Notes: generated by a model from the letters alone, not told the origin. 33,772 bases of DNA from Comamonas sp. JUb58 (GCF_004364775.1 NZ_SOAL01000029.1:1-33772); one strand, 5' to 3'; positions 1 to 7,972 are shown, counted from the first letter of the stretch. Numbers and translations: made by a program.

Positions 1-170
1 ACGAATAGCGTGCGGTAGATGGCTTCATGAGACACCTGCAACTCCTTTTGCCCCGGATAGGTTCGCTTGAGCCATCCCGCTATTTGTTCGGGTGAATGGC
101 CCCAGTGGATACACAGCGTCTGAGGATCTCGCAGGCATTGCAGCTCGCGGCTATTGGCGTTTTTCCACAC
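1..170 (-). pseudogene. IS30-family transposase, 5'-truncated fragment
   Basis: Reading leftward, this stretch encodes an open trace whose best part, 'HSPEQIAGWLKRTYP' followed by 'VSHEAIYRTLF', is the signature block of IS30-family DDE transposases just ahead of the catalytic core. The frame is closed by a stop at about 171-173, and no start codon or N-terminal HTH domain precedes it, so the 5' part of the gene is missing. The gene runs out of the window at base 1, so whether the 3' part is intact cannot be seen. The residues before the signature block fit the family less well, suggesting decay near the junction. The break lies next to the 3' end of the neighbouring Kelch gene. Confidence 0.8.
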
Positions 171-188
171 TCAACGGGGACATAGCCA

Positions 189-2495
189 TCAATTTAGCTG
201 TTTGCGACGAAAGCCAATGGCGGCCAGTCCCGCCATTGCAGCGGAAAGCAGCATCAGTGCTAACTGGCTCAGCGACGGGACCGGTGTTGGCTGTGTCACA
301 CCCGCAGCGGGCGTTACCGTGATGTTGTAAGACTGAGCTTGTGCGGCTGCATAGTTGGCGTTGCCGTTTTGTGTGGCGGTAATCGTGCATGTGCCTTCTG
401 CACCAAAGGTCACCGTGCCAGCGTCAAGCGTGCACACGTCGACTACGGCCTTCTGCAGCAGGCGCTGCTGCTGGGCCACACCGCTTGCCGTAACAATCAC
501 CGGGTTTCCTGATGCGCCACCCTCCACAACGGGCGTGTAGCGCCCCCCCACTTGAGCAATCGAAGGCGGAGGCGGGGTGAAGCGAAGCGTCTGCATCCCT
601 TTTTCCACGACCAAGACATGCGTCACGTCGGGCGCTGCTTGGTAAGTAGTGTTACCTGGTTGCGTTGCGCGAATCGTGCAGTCTCCCACACCAGTGAATG
701 TGATGGGGCCTGACGGCTGCTCGGCTACACAAGGCCCGGAATCGACCACAAAGCCCACGTTCAATCCTGAAGTGGCTGTAGCTTGCGGCTGATAGGTCGT
801 TCCAAATGGATGCGGCGCTGGTGGCGCAAAGTTGATGGTTTGAGGGCCAGGTGCCGCTAGGGGCGTCACAGGTGGAGAAGATGTGGACTCCGGCCCCAGG
901 CCATTGGCGTGCTTGGCACGCACGGTGAACGTGTAGTCCGTACCAGGGGTCAATCCGTTCACGGTGCATTGTGTCGATGGCGCAACTGCGGTACAGCCTG
1001 CACTCGCTGGATTGGAAGTCACTTCATAGCCGACCGGAGGATTGCCTCGGTCATCGGCAGGCGCAGTCCAGCTTACGGCGATCTGCAGTTCACCCGCAGT
1101 GCCTGTTGGTGCACCCGCTGGATCGGTGAATCGAACCAACTGGGCGACCGTAGAGGGTTCGTCAGCCACAATCAGGCGCGCCATATACAGCCCTGCAGGC
1201 AGATCGGGCAACGGCGTAGACACGAACTGTGTCGTTGAATGAGAAGTGAAACCTATCTGGTAGATGAATCCATTCTCTACACGTTGTAGCTCCAGTCTCG
1301 GTATGTCCGTACCTCCAGTGCCCTTGAACCCGGTACCTGTCAGAGTCAGTACGCCCCCTCGCCGTTGCAAAAGCGGCAGGGGATCCAGCACGGCTGGAGT
1401 ACTGACTGGCACAGGGGGCTGATAGCGATCTGAGTTCGCAAAAAAAGTCAAGCTGGGATTCGAGCTGTAACCACCCGTAATCAGCACCTCGCCATTTGGC
1501 AAAAGATTCGCTGTTCCATTTTCCCGCGCTTGAGTGACTGCATCTGAGTTGGACCAAGTGCCAGTTGCAGGGTCATAAACTTCCGCCACTGCCTGGGCAT
1601 TGCGTGCCCCGTCTGAGCCGCCAGCAATCAATACCTTGCGGGATGGCAGCACGGTTGAATGATTCGATATGGAACCCATCATGCCATTGCGCGGATGATT
1701 TAACGCACCAGTGGCTGTCCATGTGTTGGCGACTGGGTCATAGAGTTCTGCATGGTTGGTAACCCCAGCGGCCGTGAATCCCCCTGCCAGTAGCAGGCGC
1801 CCGTCAGGCAGAAGATTCATGCTTGCATAGTGGCGCGGCACCAGTGGCGGCGCGGCCGGTGACCACGTGCCAGCAACAGGGTCGTAGATTTCTGCACTCG
1901 GGACTTCTCCACTACTGTTGAAACCCGATGCCACTAATACGTGGCCATCCTGCATCAGCACTGCAGCGTGAGCACGTCGTGCTACATCCATGCTCCCAGT
2001 CGGTGTCCATGTGCGTGTCTGCGGGTCATACAACTCCGCCGATTTTTCGTTGCTTCCACCAACCAACAGAAGTCTGCCATCGGCCAGCAATGTCATGGAG
2101 GGGATACTGCGCGTAACACTCTGAACTCCCGCATCTGACCAGGAATTGGACTCTGGGTCGTACAGACGAGCCTGACGGCTACCGTCTGCGCGCACAAGCA
2201 CTTGGCCAGTACCCAGTGTCACTGCCTCCATTACGTTGCCAGTAATGCCAATGGAGCCGATTGCGCTCCACGTATTGCCTGTCAGCCGCTCTGCTGTTGC
2301 AACGAATCCGGTGCGGTTAACTCCTCCGAACACCGCAAAGGAGCCATCATCGAGCAACGCACCTGCATGCTGCGCACGCTCGGTCAACATGGGGGCGCTT
2401 GATACCCAAGCAGCAACAGCCGCATGACTAAACGCCATAGACACTGCGGTTAAACAAGCGCCTGTCGCGAACGTTGAAAGCTTTGTACTCAACAT
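189..2495 (-). CDS. Secreted Kelch-repeat / fibronectin III protein with IPTL-CTERM sorting tail
   Basis: The 768-aa product starts with a signal peptide (about residues 1-29, hydrophobic core ending in an Ala-rich cleavage site). Residues about 30-370 hold some six Kelch-type repeats, each with a 'DGRLLLxGG' strand and a 'YDPxxxTW' strand, which should form a beta-propeller. A beta-sandwich region follows, then a fibronectin type III domain (about 460-560), then two copies of an Ig-like repeat beginning 'QTxxF' and containing 'CTIxATQxGNxxY'. The C-terminus has 'VPSLSQLALMLLS', a hydrophobic segment and a basic 'FRRK' end, matching the IPTL-CTERM exosortase-type sorting signal. It is probably exported and anchored or processed at the cell surface; the ligand is unknown. 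The start is supported by a GAGGAGA ribosome site. It lies beside a broken IS30 gene and may be the last core gene before the mobile element. Confidence 0.85.
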   Translation of the reverse strand: MLSTKLSTFATGACLTAVSMAFSHAAVAAWVSSAPMLTERAQHAGALLDDGSFAVFGGVNRTGFVATAERLTGNTWSAIGSIGITGNVMEAVTLGTGQVLVRADGSRQARLYDPESNSWSDAGVQSVTRSIPSMTLLADGRLLLVGGSNEKSAELYDPQTRTWTPTGSMDVARRAHAAVLMQDGHVLVASGFNSSGEVPSAEIYDPVAGTWSPAAPPLVPRHYASMNLLPDGRLLLAGGFTAAGVTNHAELYDPVANTWTATGALNHPRNGMMGSISNHSTVLPSRKVLIAGGSDGARNAQAVAEVYDPATGTWSNSDAVTQARENGTANLLPNGEVLITGGYSSNPSLTFFANSDRYQPPVPVSTPAVLDPLPLLQRRGGVLTLTGTGFKGTGGTDIPRLELQRVENGFIYQIGFTSHSTTQFVSTPLPDLPAGLYMARLIVADEPSTVAQLVRFTDPAGAPTGTAGELQIAVSWTAPADDRGNPPVGYEVTSNPASAGCTAVAPSTQCTVNGLTPGTDYTFTVRAKHANGLGPESTSSPPVTPLAAPGPQTINFAPPAPHPFGTTYQPQATATSGLNVGFVVDSGPCVAEQPSGPITFTGVGDCTIRATQPGNTTYQAAPDVTHVLVVEKGMQTLRFTPPPPSIAQVGGRYTPVVEGGASGNPVIVTASGVAQQQRLLQKAVVDVCTLDAGTVTFGAEGTCTITATQNGNANYAAAQAQSYNITVTPAAGVTQPTPVPSLSQLALMLLSAAMAGLAAIGFRRKQLN

Positions 2496-2838
2496 TGTCT
2501 CCTCAAGTAGATCGTGACACTTGGGGATACTTGCACCCCTGCTTTTTACATTTTATACACACGTAGAAACATATATGGCGCAGAGTTGCCAGGCCAGCTG
2601 TCTGCTGCCAGCCTGATGGCCTCCGCTGGAGCCTCGCCTGCGAGCGGCAGCAACCGCTGCATAACAGTCATCGTCATTGGTGGCAATCCGAAGAGCAGGG
2701 CGATGCTAGTTCTCATCACTTTGCCTGAGCGACCCACTTTCCTTGTCAAAGGTGGCGTCTGAGATGTGAAAGTGCGGAGAAGCCTAAGTTCTAAAACTCT
2801 CAGTGCACTTCCCCGCAATGATGCAGCTCATTTCTGGT
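2496..2838. other. Intergenic stretch without a recognised gene
   Basis: These 343 bases separate the surface-protein gene from the Gp2-like gene. The part next to 2495 carries the ribosome site, and presumably the promoter, of the surface-protein gene. Short open frames exist on both strands (for example 2546-2818 on the minus strand, 90 codons), but they match no family I recognise, lack a good ribosome site and overlap one another, so I do not call them. The left junction of the integrated element may fall here; I found no tRNA and no copy of the candidate right-end att sequence. Confidence 0.4.
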
Positions 2839-3585
2839 CTAGAGCAGCTGACCCAACTGATCCTGCTCTCTACGTCTAGGTCGGCTACAGCCGAAGGTGT
2901 GAAAGCCCTTTTGATACTGTTTGGTTTTGAGCTTGGCGAAGTAGCTCATCCGATAGAAGGCGTCGTTGAACGATGCTTCTTCACCTCGTATGACTAGGTA
3001 AGTGGGTTGATCGGGAATATGCACATAGCCTTTGATGTCAATGGGATACATCGAAAGAGCAGATGCCCATGCTTCATGGATACGTGCATACATGTTGTTG
3101 CTATCCAAGTCGAATCTGCCAATGAAGGCAAAGGCGTCATGGTTGACAATTATTGCAACATGGAAATGCACACGGCCATTCTCACTGATCTCTCTAGTCC
3201 ATATTTTTCGAAGATCAGCATCATGTACTCGATGACCAGCCTTTCTACTTTGTGCCTGAGCATGATCAATTTTTGCTTGCAACGAGCTAAAGAATTTAGA
3301 GATTAGGCTATTGTCTTGCAGAGCACCTTGAAAGAAGTGCTCGGGTACATACAGATCAAATCGCATCACACAGATGCGAGCATGTAGTGCTAATGCCTGA
3401 GTTAGGCATTCATGTATGCGTAGAAGGTAATTCTCGATTAGATCTCCTCTATGGTAGATGACGGGTGAGCCTAGGAAGTAAGGTTCACTGTAAATGTGTT
3501 GATTGGTGTTGGATGGATTGCGCTTCATGCTGTGTGTCATGGCTTGGTTAAGACACACAGTTGGTTGATGAGAAGAGCTATGCAC
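2839..3585 (-). CDS. Inovirus Gp2 / YagK-YfjJ family protein with HUH-like motif
   Basis: The product (up to 248 aa) resembles the YagK/YfjJ C-terminal family (inovirus-type Gp2) found in CP4-57-like prophages and satellite elements. Visible blocks are 'RFDLYVP' (about 75-81), a His-Phe-His triad in 'GRVHFHVAIIVN' (H140, H142) and 'YFAKLKTK' (Y215, K218). This order, a hydrophobic strand, then His-hydrophobic-His, then Tyr-x2-Lys, is that of HUH rolling-circle replication initiators, so DNA nicking or replication of the element is a reasonable inference but is not shown. The longest frame begins at a GTG at 3585. ATG codons at 3540 and 3528 are equally plausible because none has a clear ribosome site. 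The GTG sits in an inverted repeat at 3582-3604. The neighbouring alpA and integrase genes support a mobile-element role. Confidence 0.75.
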   Translation of the reverse strand: MHSSSHQPTVCLNQAMTHSMKRNPSNTNQHIYSEPYFLGSPVIYHRGDLIENYLLRIHECLTQALALHARICVMRFDLYVPEHFFQGALQDNSLISKFFSSLQAKIDHAQAQSRKAGHRVHDADLRKIWTREISENGRVHFHVAIIVNHDAFAFIGRFDLDSNNMYARIHEAWASALSMYPIDIKGYVHIPDQPTYLVIRGEEASFNDAFYRMSYFAKLKTKQYQKGFHTFGCSRPRRREQDQLGQLL

Positions 3586-3604
3586 TTTTATGGTTAAAAA
3601 GTGC
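3582..3604. repeat. Inverted repeat at the start of the Gp2-like gene
   Basis: GCACTTTT at 3582-3589 and AAAAGTGC at 3597-3604 form a perfect 8-bp inverted repeat with a 7-base loop. It overlaps the GTG end of the Gp2-like reading frame. It could be an operator for AlpA or the Gp2-like protein, or a hairpin recognised by the HUH-like protein. The sequence alone does not decide. Confidence 0.5.
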
Positions 3605-3824
3605 CATAACTTCTAAGGCTTTCCTTGTGCATTGATTAGATCAATGCCAACCCATGTATAGCAACCAGTTCTTGCTATCTGATGTAAAAGATCAGCTCTA
3701 TGCTTTCAACAACATCGTTGTGGAATGGCTAGCATCGCTCTACATAAATTTAATAGAACTTAAACCTACACGGGTAAAGCAGATTTAAGCGCGGTGATAC
3801 TTCGTCTGCCTTCCTGAGGTACTT

Positions 3825-3852
3825 GAATTTGGATTGATTTTAATCCAAATTC
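3825..3852. repeat. Perfect 11-bp inverted repeat downstream of alpA
   Basis: GAATTTGGATT (3825-3835) and AATCCAAATTC (3842-3852) pair perfectly across a 6-base loop. The repeat lies 14 bases beyond the alpA stop codon. No T-run follows it in the direction of alpA transcription, so it is a weak candidate for a rho-independent terminator. It may instead be an operator or a structured site for the downstream Gp2-like gene. The rest of the 3605-3866 gap is AT-rich and shows nothing I recognise. Confidence 0.5.
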
Positions 3853-3866
3853 ACTCTTCGAAAATA

Positions 3867-4082
3867 TCACTTAGAAGGTCGATCTCTTAGGCCGATCTTT
3901 TCAAGGATCCAAGCATCAATTTCGGCTTCAATCCAACCGACCGATCTAACTCCCAGGCTGATGGGTTTGGGGAAGTTTGATGTTTTTATCAATGCATAAA
4001 TGGCGGTCTTACCTAGACTCGTTTTGAGAAGCACTTCTCTGATCTTTAGAACGCGCATGTCTGGCTCCGATGGTTTTGGCAT
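3867..4082 (-). CDS. alpA: AlpA-family transcriptional regulator
   Basis: The 71-aa product has the layout of AlpA/MerR-type excisionase-like HTH proteins. A strand, 'MRVLKIREVLLKTSLGK', leads into 'TAIYALIKTSNFPKPISLG', where a helix-turn-helix meets the wing with the conserved FPKP, and then 'VGWIEAEIDAWILEKI', the typical 'W...EIDxW' helix. In the E. coli CP4-57 prophage AlpA switches on the excisionase-like integrase, and the same job is likely here since an integrase lies 1.4 kb away. It is transcribed toward the Gp2-like gene, 281 bases downstream. An internal methionine at residue 9 is an alternative start. Confidence 0.88.
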   Translation of the reverse strand: MPKPSEPDMRVLKIREVLLKTSLGKTAIYALIKTSNFPKPISLGVRSVGWIEAEIDAWILEKIGLRDRPSK

Positions 4083-4490
4083 CGGATTGCGTGTGGATTT
4101 CTTAATTAGCTCTCACTGGCGGCCCATGTTGTGACACAAGAGGAAATTCTCTTTGGCTGGGGAAAATGTATTGGTGGCTTTCGTCATTTATGCCAGTAGT
4201 AAATTTAAAGCTCCGTTGTGTTTAGCTGCGGCTACTGCAGCAACATGAGAACCCGGTCCACCTAGAAAGATGGCCACACTGTCACAGCTCTATCCTGTCA
4301 TTGATCATGTGTGGTCCATCACTAATCATGCTAGACAAGCGATGGCTCTACTACAGAACTACCCTGAGGGACTTGACAAGAGCTCCCTACTAAGACATGG
4401 TAGATCTTAGGAAAAAGATACCTGGGAAGTGCCTGGGTACGGACATTTTTCGGACATGAAAATTTCTATCGACTTATTGCTTGTCATTCT
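4083..4490. other. AT-rich regulatory gap between alpA and the 325-aa gene
   Basis: This 408-base stretch lies between divergent genes and should hold both promoters. Apart from a possible 46-codon frame (4270-4410), I see no gene. No strong inverted repeat or tRNA-like structure stands out. The composition is like that of the flanking element genes and unlike that of the GC-rich metabolic region. Confidence 0.4.
4270..4410 (+). CDS. Possible small ORF, 46 aa, unrecognised
   Basis: An ATG at 4270 opens a 46-codon frame ending at TAG 4408-4410, with a product beginning 'MATLSQLYPVIDHVW'. Its amino-acid content is protein-like (a hydrophobic N-terminal half and an amphipathic middle 'HARQAMALLQ'), and it points the same way as the 325-aa gene 80 bases downstream. 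The only ribosome-site candidate is a weak purine stretch, AGAAAG, directly before the ATG. I recognise no family. It could be a small accessory protein of the element or chance. Confidence 0.25.
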   Translation: MATLSQLYPVIDHVWSITNHARQAMALLQNYPEGLDKSSLLRHGRS

Positions 4491-5468
4491 ATGATTAAAT
4501 ATACGCCCGAAAAAATAGCTGCATCTAAGGCAGCTTTTTCCAACGCATTTGCACTAGACGTATTTACGAAGAGAACCCTCCAATCAATCGCATTCCATTT
4601 GAGAGTTAATATTGACATTGGCGATGCATCTGCAGGCATTCTAATCGTTGAGATCTGGGATCAATTGATCAGAAAGGGGTTCACTCCTGCGCATGGATAC
4701 GGCCTATTAGGCGAATTGAACTCTGGTAATGCAAAAAGTGAATTGGCAATGGAAATCTGGGGGCTGGCTACAACTTTTAATGTTCAAGAGGAATCTTATG
4801 AGTTTTTGCTGGGATTTTCAAAAAAAATCATACAATATAAGTTGAGTCAAATCAGAATTTTTCATCCCATGACTATGGCTAAAATTTTTGAGAGTTTCCA
4901 ATCTCCGAGTGTGTTAATTGGATATCTATGCGATGTCTCTGGGCACTCTGTAGATTACATTGCAGGCTTTCTTTTTGCAATGAAGGTGTCTACGCAAAAA
5001 TTTAAGTTGGAATGGCATGCTCAACTTGTTTGGTTTAAAAATGATAAAAATAAAGAAAAGCTAAGGGCTGCATCCTATTTTTCTGGAAAACAAATTTCTG
5101 TGGGTGAGGGTGATCTAGCCGCTAAACCCTTTGAAAAAACTCCCCAAGTATTCCTAATGCCGCCCATACACGATATTGATGACATCGAATTATTTTTTCA
5201 TCGGCAAGATATGTCCTCGGTTCTTAAGTTGTTCATTTTTGAAAAAATCCGAGGCTTATACAATAAAAGGTCATCTCGTGAAGAAAATAAAAGAACTCAA
5301 AAAAATTGTAATTTCACGCTGACCCCGGAGGCGAAAAAAATGATTGAACAAATCGCTAGAGAATGTGGTGTTAAGGGGCGTGGATCCGAGCTTCTTAATG
5401 TTCTATTTCAAGCTCATAACAAACAAGTATTGCAAAATATAGTCAAGGGGTATGCAATGGTGCGTTGA
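4491..5468 (+). CDS. Unrecognised AT-rich element protein with possible C-terminal RHH
   Basis: The 325-aa product matches no family I know. It is strongly AT-rich (many AAA, ATT and TTT codons), quite unlike the metabolic genes to the right, which argues for recent acquisition. Residues 1-200 look mostly helical, with moderately hydrophobic segments but no clear transmembrane helix. After a Lys/Arg/Asn-rich linker (about 260-272), the last 50 residues, 'NCNFTLTPEAKKMIEQ' then a glycine-centred turn and 'GSELLNVLFQAH', have the strand-helix-helix pattern of a ribbon-helix-helix DNA-binding or dimerisation domain. This is an impression from the pattern, not a firm assignment. No good ribosome site precedes the ATG. 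The gene converges on the integrase gene and the two overlap by 26 bases. Confidence 0.6.
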   Translation: MIKYTPEKIAASKAAFSNAFALDVFTKRTLQSIAFHLRVNIDIGDASAGILIVEIWDQLIRKGFTPAHGYGLLGELNSGNAKSELAMEIWGLATTFNVQEESYEFLLGFSKKIIQYKLSQIRIFHPMTMAKIFESFQSPSVLIGYLCDVSGHSVDYIAGFLFAMKVSTQKFKLEWHAQLVWFKNDKNKEKLRAASYFSGKQISVGEGDLAAKPFEKTPQVFLMPPIHDIDDIELFFHRQDMSSVLKLFIFEKIRGLYNKRSSREENKRTQKNCNFTLTPEAKKMIEQIARECGVKGRGSELLNVLFQAHNKQVLQNIVKGYAMVR

Positions 5469-6645
5469 TGAAGTTTGACCATTCTTGCATCATATGACGT
5501 CGCTTCTCCAACGCATCACCGCGGCGATAAGCAGCTTCTACCTTGCTTTCCAACGTGTGAGCCAAAGCCTGTTCCGCCAGCTCCCGAGGGAAATTGGTTT
5601 TTTCTCCTGCCCAATCACGGAATGCAGATCGAAAGCCGTGTGGAACTGCGATTGAATTCATGCGCCGCATTACCGCCGTCATGGTCATATCAGAAAGCTG
5701 CTGTCCTTTGGTTCCTGGGAAGATCAGGTTGCTGCTCTCAATGCGAGGCATCTCAGCGAGTAGCTTTAGTGCTGATTCAGTAAGCGGTACTCTATGTTCC
5801 ACGCCAGCTTTCATGCGTCCCGCCGGAATGGTCCAGATGGCTTTATTAATGTCAATTTCTGACCACAGAGCTCCACGTACTTCGCCCGAGCGTGCTGCGG
5901 TGTAGATTAAAAATTCAAGGGCTCTTGCTGCAATACCAGCACGCGTACGCAAGTCCTGCATGAAGGATGGCATGCCATCTACAGGTATGGCACGGTGGTG
6001 CTCTACCTTCTGAATCTTGCCTGGTGCGGCCAAGACCTTGTCGAGATGGCCTTTCCAGCGGGCTGGATTCTCACCATTGCGGTATTTGCGAACAGTCGCC
6101 CAGTCGAGCACGGACTCGATCCTTCCTCGAAGCCGACTCGCAGTTTCGTTCTTGATGCCCCAGATAGGCTCCAGGCAAGCCAATATATGAGGAAGATCGA
6201 TAGCTGATACGCTCACTAGCCCCAGATGCGGCATCGCGTACGCTTCAAGGGTGTTTTCCCATTGCTGACGGTGCTTAGCGTTCTTCCATTCGGAAGATTT
6301 GGTCTTGAGGTATTCCTCAGTACACCAGCGAAACGTTTTTTCTGTAGCAGCCTTCGACGCGATAAGGGTGCGTTGTTGCACTTTGGGAGAGATGGGGACC
6401 TGACCGTCTCGAAGATCATCGTGGATCCTTCTAGCTTTGTCCCGTGCTTCCTGAAGGCTGACTGCCGGATATGCCCCAAGGCCCATGTCTTTGCGCTGAT
6501 CGCCAACTGTCACTCGGATGATCCATCCTCGGTAGCCAGCTGAGATGCGAAGATGCAATCCAGCGACGCCTCCTACGGCATGTCTACCTTCTGTTTTGAT
6601 GGCCGCAACAGCGCGGTCGGAGAGTTGTTTGGCGACTTTGGGCAT
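5443..6645 (-). CDS. P4-type tyrosine recombinase (integrase)
   Basis: This 400-aa site-specific integrase catalyses strand exchange between element and chromosomal att sites. The N-terminus (about 1-85) is the DUF4102 arm-binding domain with the usual 'GLHLRIS...WIIRVTVGDQRKDMGLGAYPAVSL' type layout. The core-binding domain covers about 105-205. The catalytic domain has Arg252 in 'ARSGEVRGALW', His336 and Arg339 in 'PHGFRS', His363 in 'LAHTLE' and the nucleophile Tyr373 in 'AAYRRGD', so all key residues are present and the enzyme is probably active. The length is normal for the family. The gene starts next to the candidate att site and terminator on its right and converges on the 325-aa gene on its left, placing it at the right edge of the element. 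Confidence 0.95.
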   Translation of the reverse strand: MPKVAKQLSDRAVAAIKTEGRHAVGGVAGLHLRISAGYRGWIIRVTVGDQRKDMGLGAYPAVSLQEARDKARRIHDDLRDGQVPISPKVQQRTLIASKAATEKTFRWCTEEYLKTKSSEWKNAKHRQQWENTLEAYAMPHLGLVSVSAIDLPHILACLEPIWGIKNETASRLRGRIESVLDWATVRKYRNGENPARWKGHLDKVLAAPGKIQKVEHHRAIPVDGMPSFMQDLRTRAGIAARALEFLIYTAARSGEVRGALWSEIDINKAIWTIPAGRMKAGVEHRVPLTESALKLLAEMPRIESSNLIFPGTKGQQLSDMTMTAVMRRMNSIAVPHGFRSAFRDWAGEKTNFPRELAEQALAHTLESKVEAAYRRGDALEKRRHMMQEWSNFINAPLHTP

Positions 6646-6799
6646 GGGCTTGGATGTAGCAGATCTATGCCCACATTATGCCCACATAAAACATACGCTG
6701 TTAACGAGTTATGACGAACTTCGGCGAACTTGACTTTTGAAAATACATAATTAAATCATAATTCTAAAGTGCAGTTTGGAACCATTGCGAACTTGGCTA

Positions 6800-6820
6800 T
6801 GGCGGACTCCGTTTCCGCCA
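6800..6820. other. Candidate att site (tRNA-Ser 3'-end-like remnant)
   Basis: TCCGTTTCCGCCA at 6808-6820 reads like the acceptor end of a bacterial tRNA-Ser and is followed 6 bases later by a strong terminator, as at the end of a tRNA gene. No tRNA body precedes it, as expected for the short duplicated end left by a P4-type integrase whose gene starts 160 bases to the left. The same bases also form a 7-bp inverted repeat (TGGCGGA / TCCGCCA, 6800-6820), so a simple hairpin is the alternative. The matching copy would be at the left end of the element, and I did not find it in the window. Confidence 0.35.
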
Positions 6821-6826
6821 AGAATC

Positions 6827-6856
6827 AAACCCCTGAGTGTTCTCACTCAGGGGTTT
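6827..6856 (+). terminator. Strong rho-independent terminator
   Basis: AAACCCCTGAGTG and CACTCAGGGGTTT pair perfectly over 13 bp around a TTCT loop, followed by further T residues. The adenines before the stem mean it may work in both directions. It separates the integrated element from the Bug/proP region and probably belonged to the tRNA gene used as the integration site. Confidence 0.92.
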
Positions 6857-7003
6857 TTCTTCGTCTGGATGGTGTGCTCTTAACGCATCGCTGAATCACT
6901 TCTTGTTGGAGTGTGGTGGGATGGGGCCAACATGGTCAGTCGGCACAAAAGCTGATTACTGATCCGGCACTCACCGAGGCACCCATCAACCTACAAGCGC
7001 TTC

Positions 7004-7972
7004 TTATTCCAGCCCGATGCTCTGCACAATCGCGCCTTCTTCGGCGAAGGCCTTCTTCGCAAAGGCGCTGTAATCTTGGGCATTGCGGTAATCCAGCCGC
7101 ACACCATAGTTTGCGGCCGCCTGCTGAAAGACGGGGTCGTCCATGGCAGACTTCACGGCGGCTTCGAGCTTGCGCACAATCTCGGGCGGCAGTCCTTTGG
7201 GGCCAGCAATGCCCAGCGGCGATGGCGTCACTACGTCATAGCCCTGTTCACGGAAGGTCGGCACATTGGCAAAGGCGGGTGGGCGCGTTTCTGAGGCAAT
7301 GGCCAGCGCACGCAGCTTGCCTGACTGCATATGCGGTAGGACGGTATTGCCAAACACCCCTGTCTTGGTGTGGCCCGCAATCAAGGCATTCACCGCCTCG
7401 GCGTCGCCCTTGTACGGCACATGGGTGAACTGTACGTCTGCCTTCTTCTCCAGCAAGGCCATCAGCACATGGTTGGCCGAAAACTTGCCGGGCGTGCCGT
7501 AGTCGACCGATCCGGGCTGCTTTTTGGACTGGTCGACAATGTCCTTGACCGATTTGAACGGCGAATCCTGCGCCACGGCCAGCAGAAAGTCATACGACAT
7601 AAAGGCCGCCACATAGCTCAGGTCGGCTACCGGATCGTAGGCCACCTTCTGGATATGCGGCTGCCGGAAGATGGCCACTGGGCTCAAGGTCAGCCGGTAG
7701 CCATCGGGCTTGGCATTCTTCATGTCCATCACCCCCATCGAGGCCCCGGCCCCCGGTTTGTTCTCGATGATGATCGACTGGCCCAACTGCTTGCCCATCG
7801 ACAGGGCCAGCGCCCGCGCCACCACATCGCTCACACCCCCCGCCCCATAGGGCACGATCAGCACGATAGGCCGGTTGGGGTAATCAGCCTGTGCCACGGC
7901 GGGCGCGGCAAAACCCGCAGCACCCACAACGGCAATGCTGGCTGCGACAGTGGCAAAAGTACGGCGTTGCAT
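7004..7972 (-). CDS. Bug-family (TctC-type) periplasmic solute-binding protein
   Basis: The 322-aa product is a periplasmic substrate-binding protein of the tripartite tricarboxylate transporter (Bug) family. The start at 7972 is chosen because AAGGAGA lies just upstream and a signal peptide follows directly ('MQRRTFATV', a hydrophobic stretch, cleavage near 'AVAQA'). The mature part has the family hallmarks 'YPNRPIVLIVPYGAGGVSD', 'IIIENKPGAGASMG' and 'KPDGYRLTL', and near the C-terminus 'GIAGPKGLPPEIVRKLE'. Bug proteins bind carboxylates and related small molecules. No TctA/TctB membrane subunits are nearby, which is common because Burkholderiales carry many orphan copies. It lies downstream of proP on the same strand, but a 40-bp palindromic terminator between them suggests separate transcription. 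Confidence 0.92.
   Translation of the reverse strand: MQRRTFATVAASIAVVGAAGFAAPAVAQADYPNRPIVLIVPYGAGGVSDVVARALALSMGKQLGQSIIIENKPGAGASMGVMDMKNAKPDGYRLTLSPVAIFRQPHIQKVAYDPVADLSYVAAFMSYDFLLAVAQDSPFKSVKDIVDQSKKQPGSVDYGTPGKFSANHVLMALLEKKADVQFTHVPYKGDAEAVNALIAGHTKTGVFGNTVLPHMQSGKLRALAIASETRPPAFANVPTFREQGYDVVTPSPLGIAGPKGLPPEIVRKLEAAVKSAMDDPVFQQAAANYGVRLDYRNAQDYSAFAKKAFAEEGAIVQSIGLE

Noticed and set aside
2546..2818. 90-codon minus-strand frame upstream of the surface-protein gene
   Set aside because: No family match, no ribosome site, overlaps another open frame on the opposite strand; I cannot support it as a gene.
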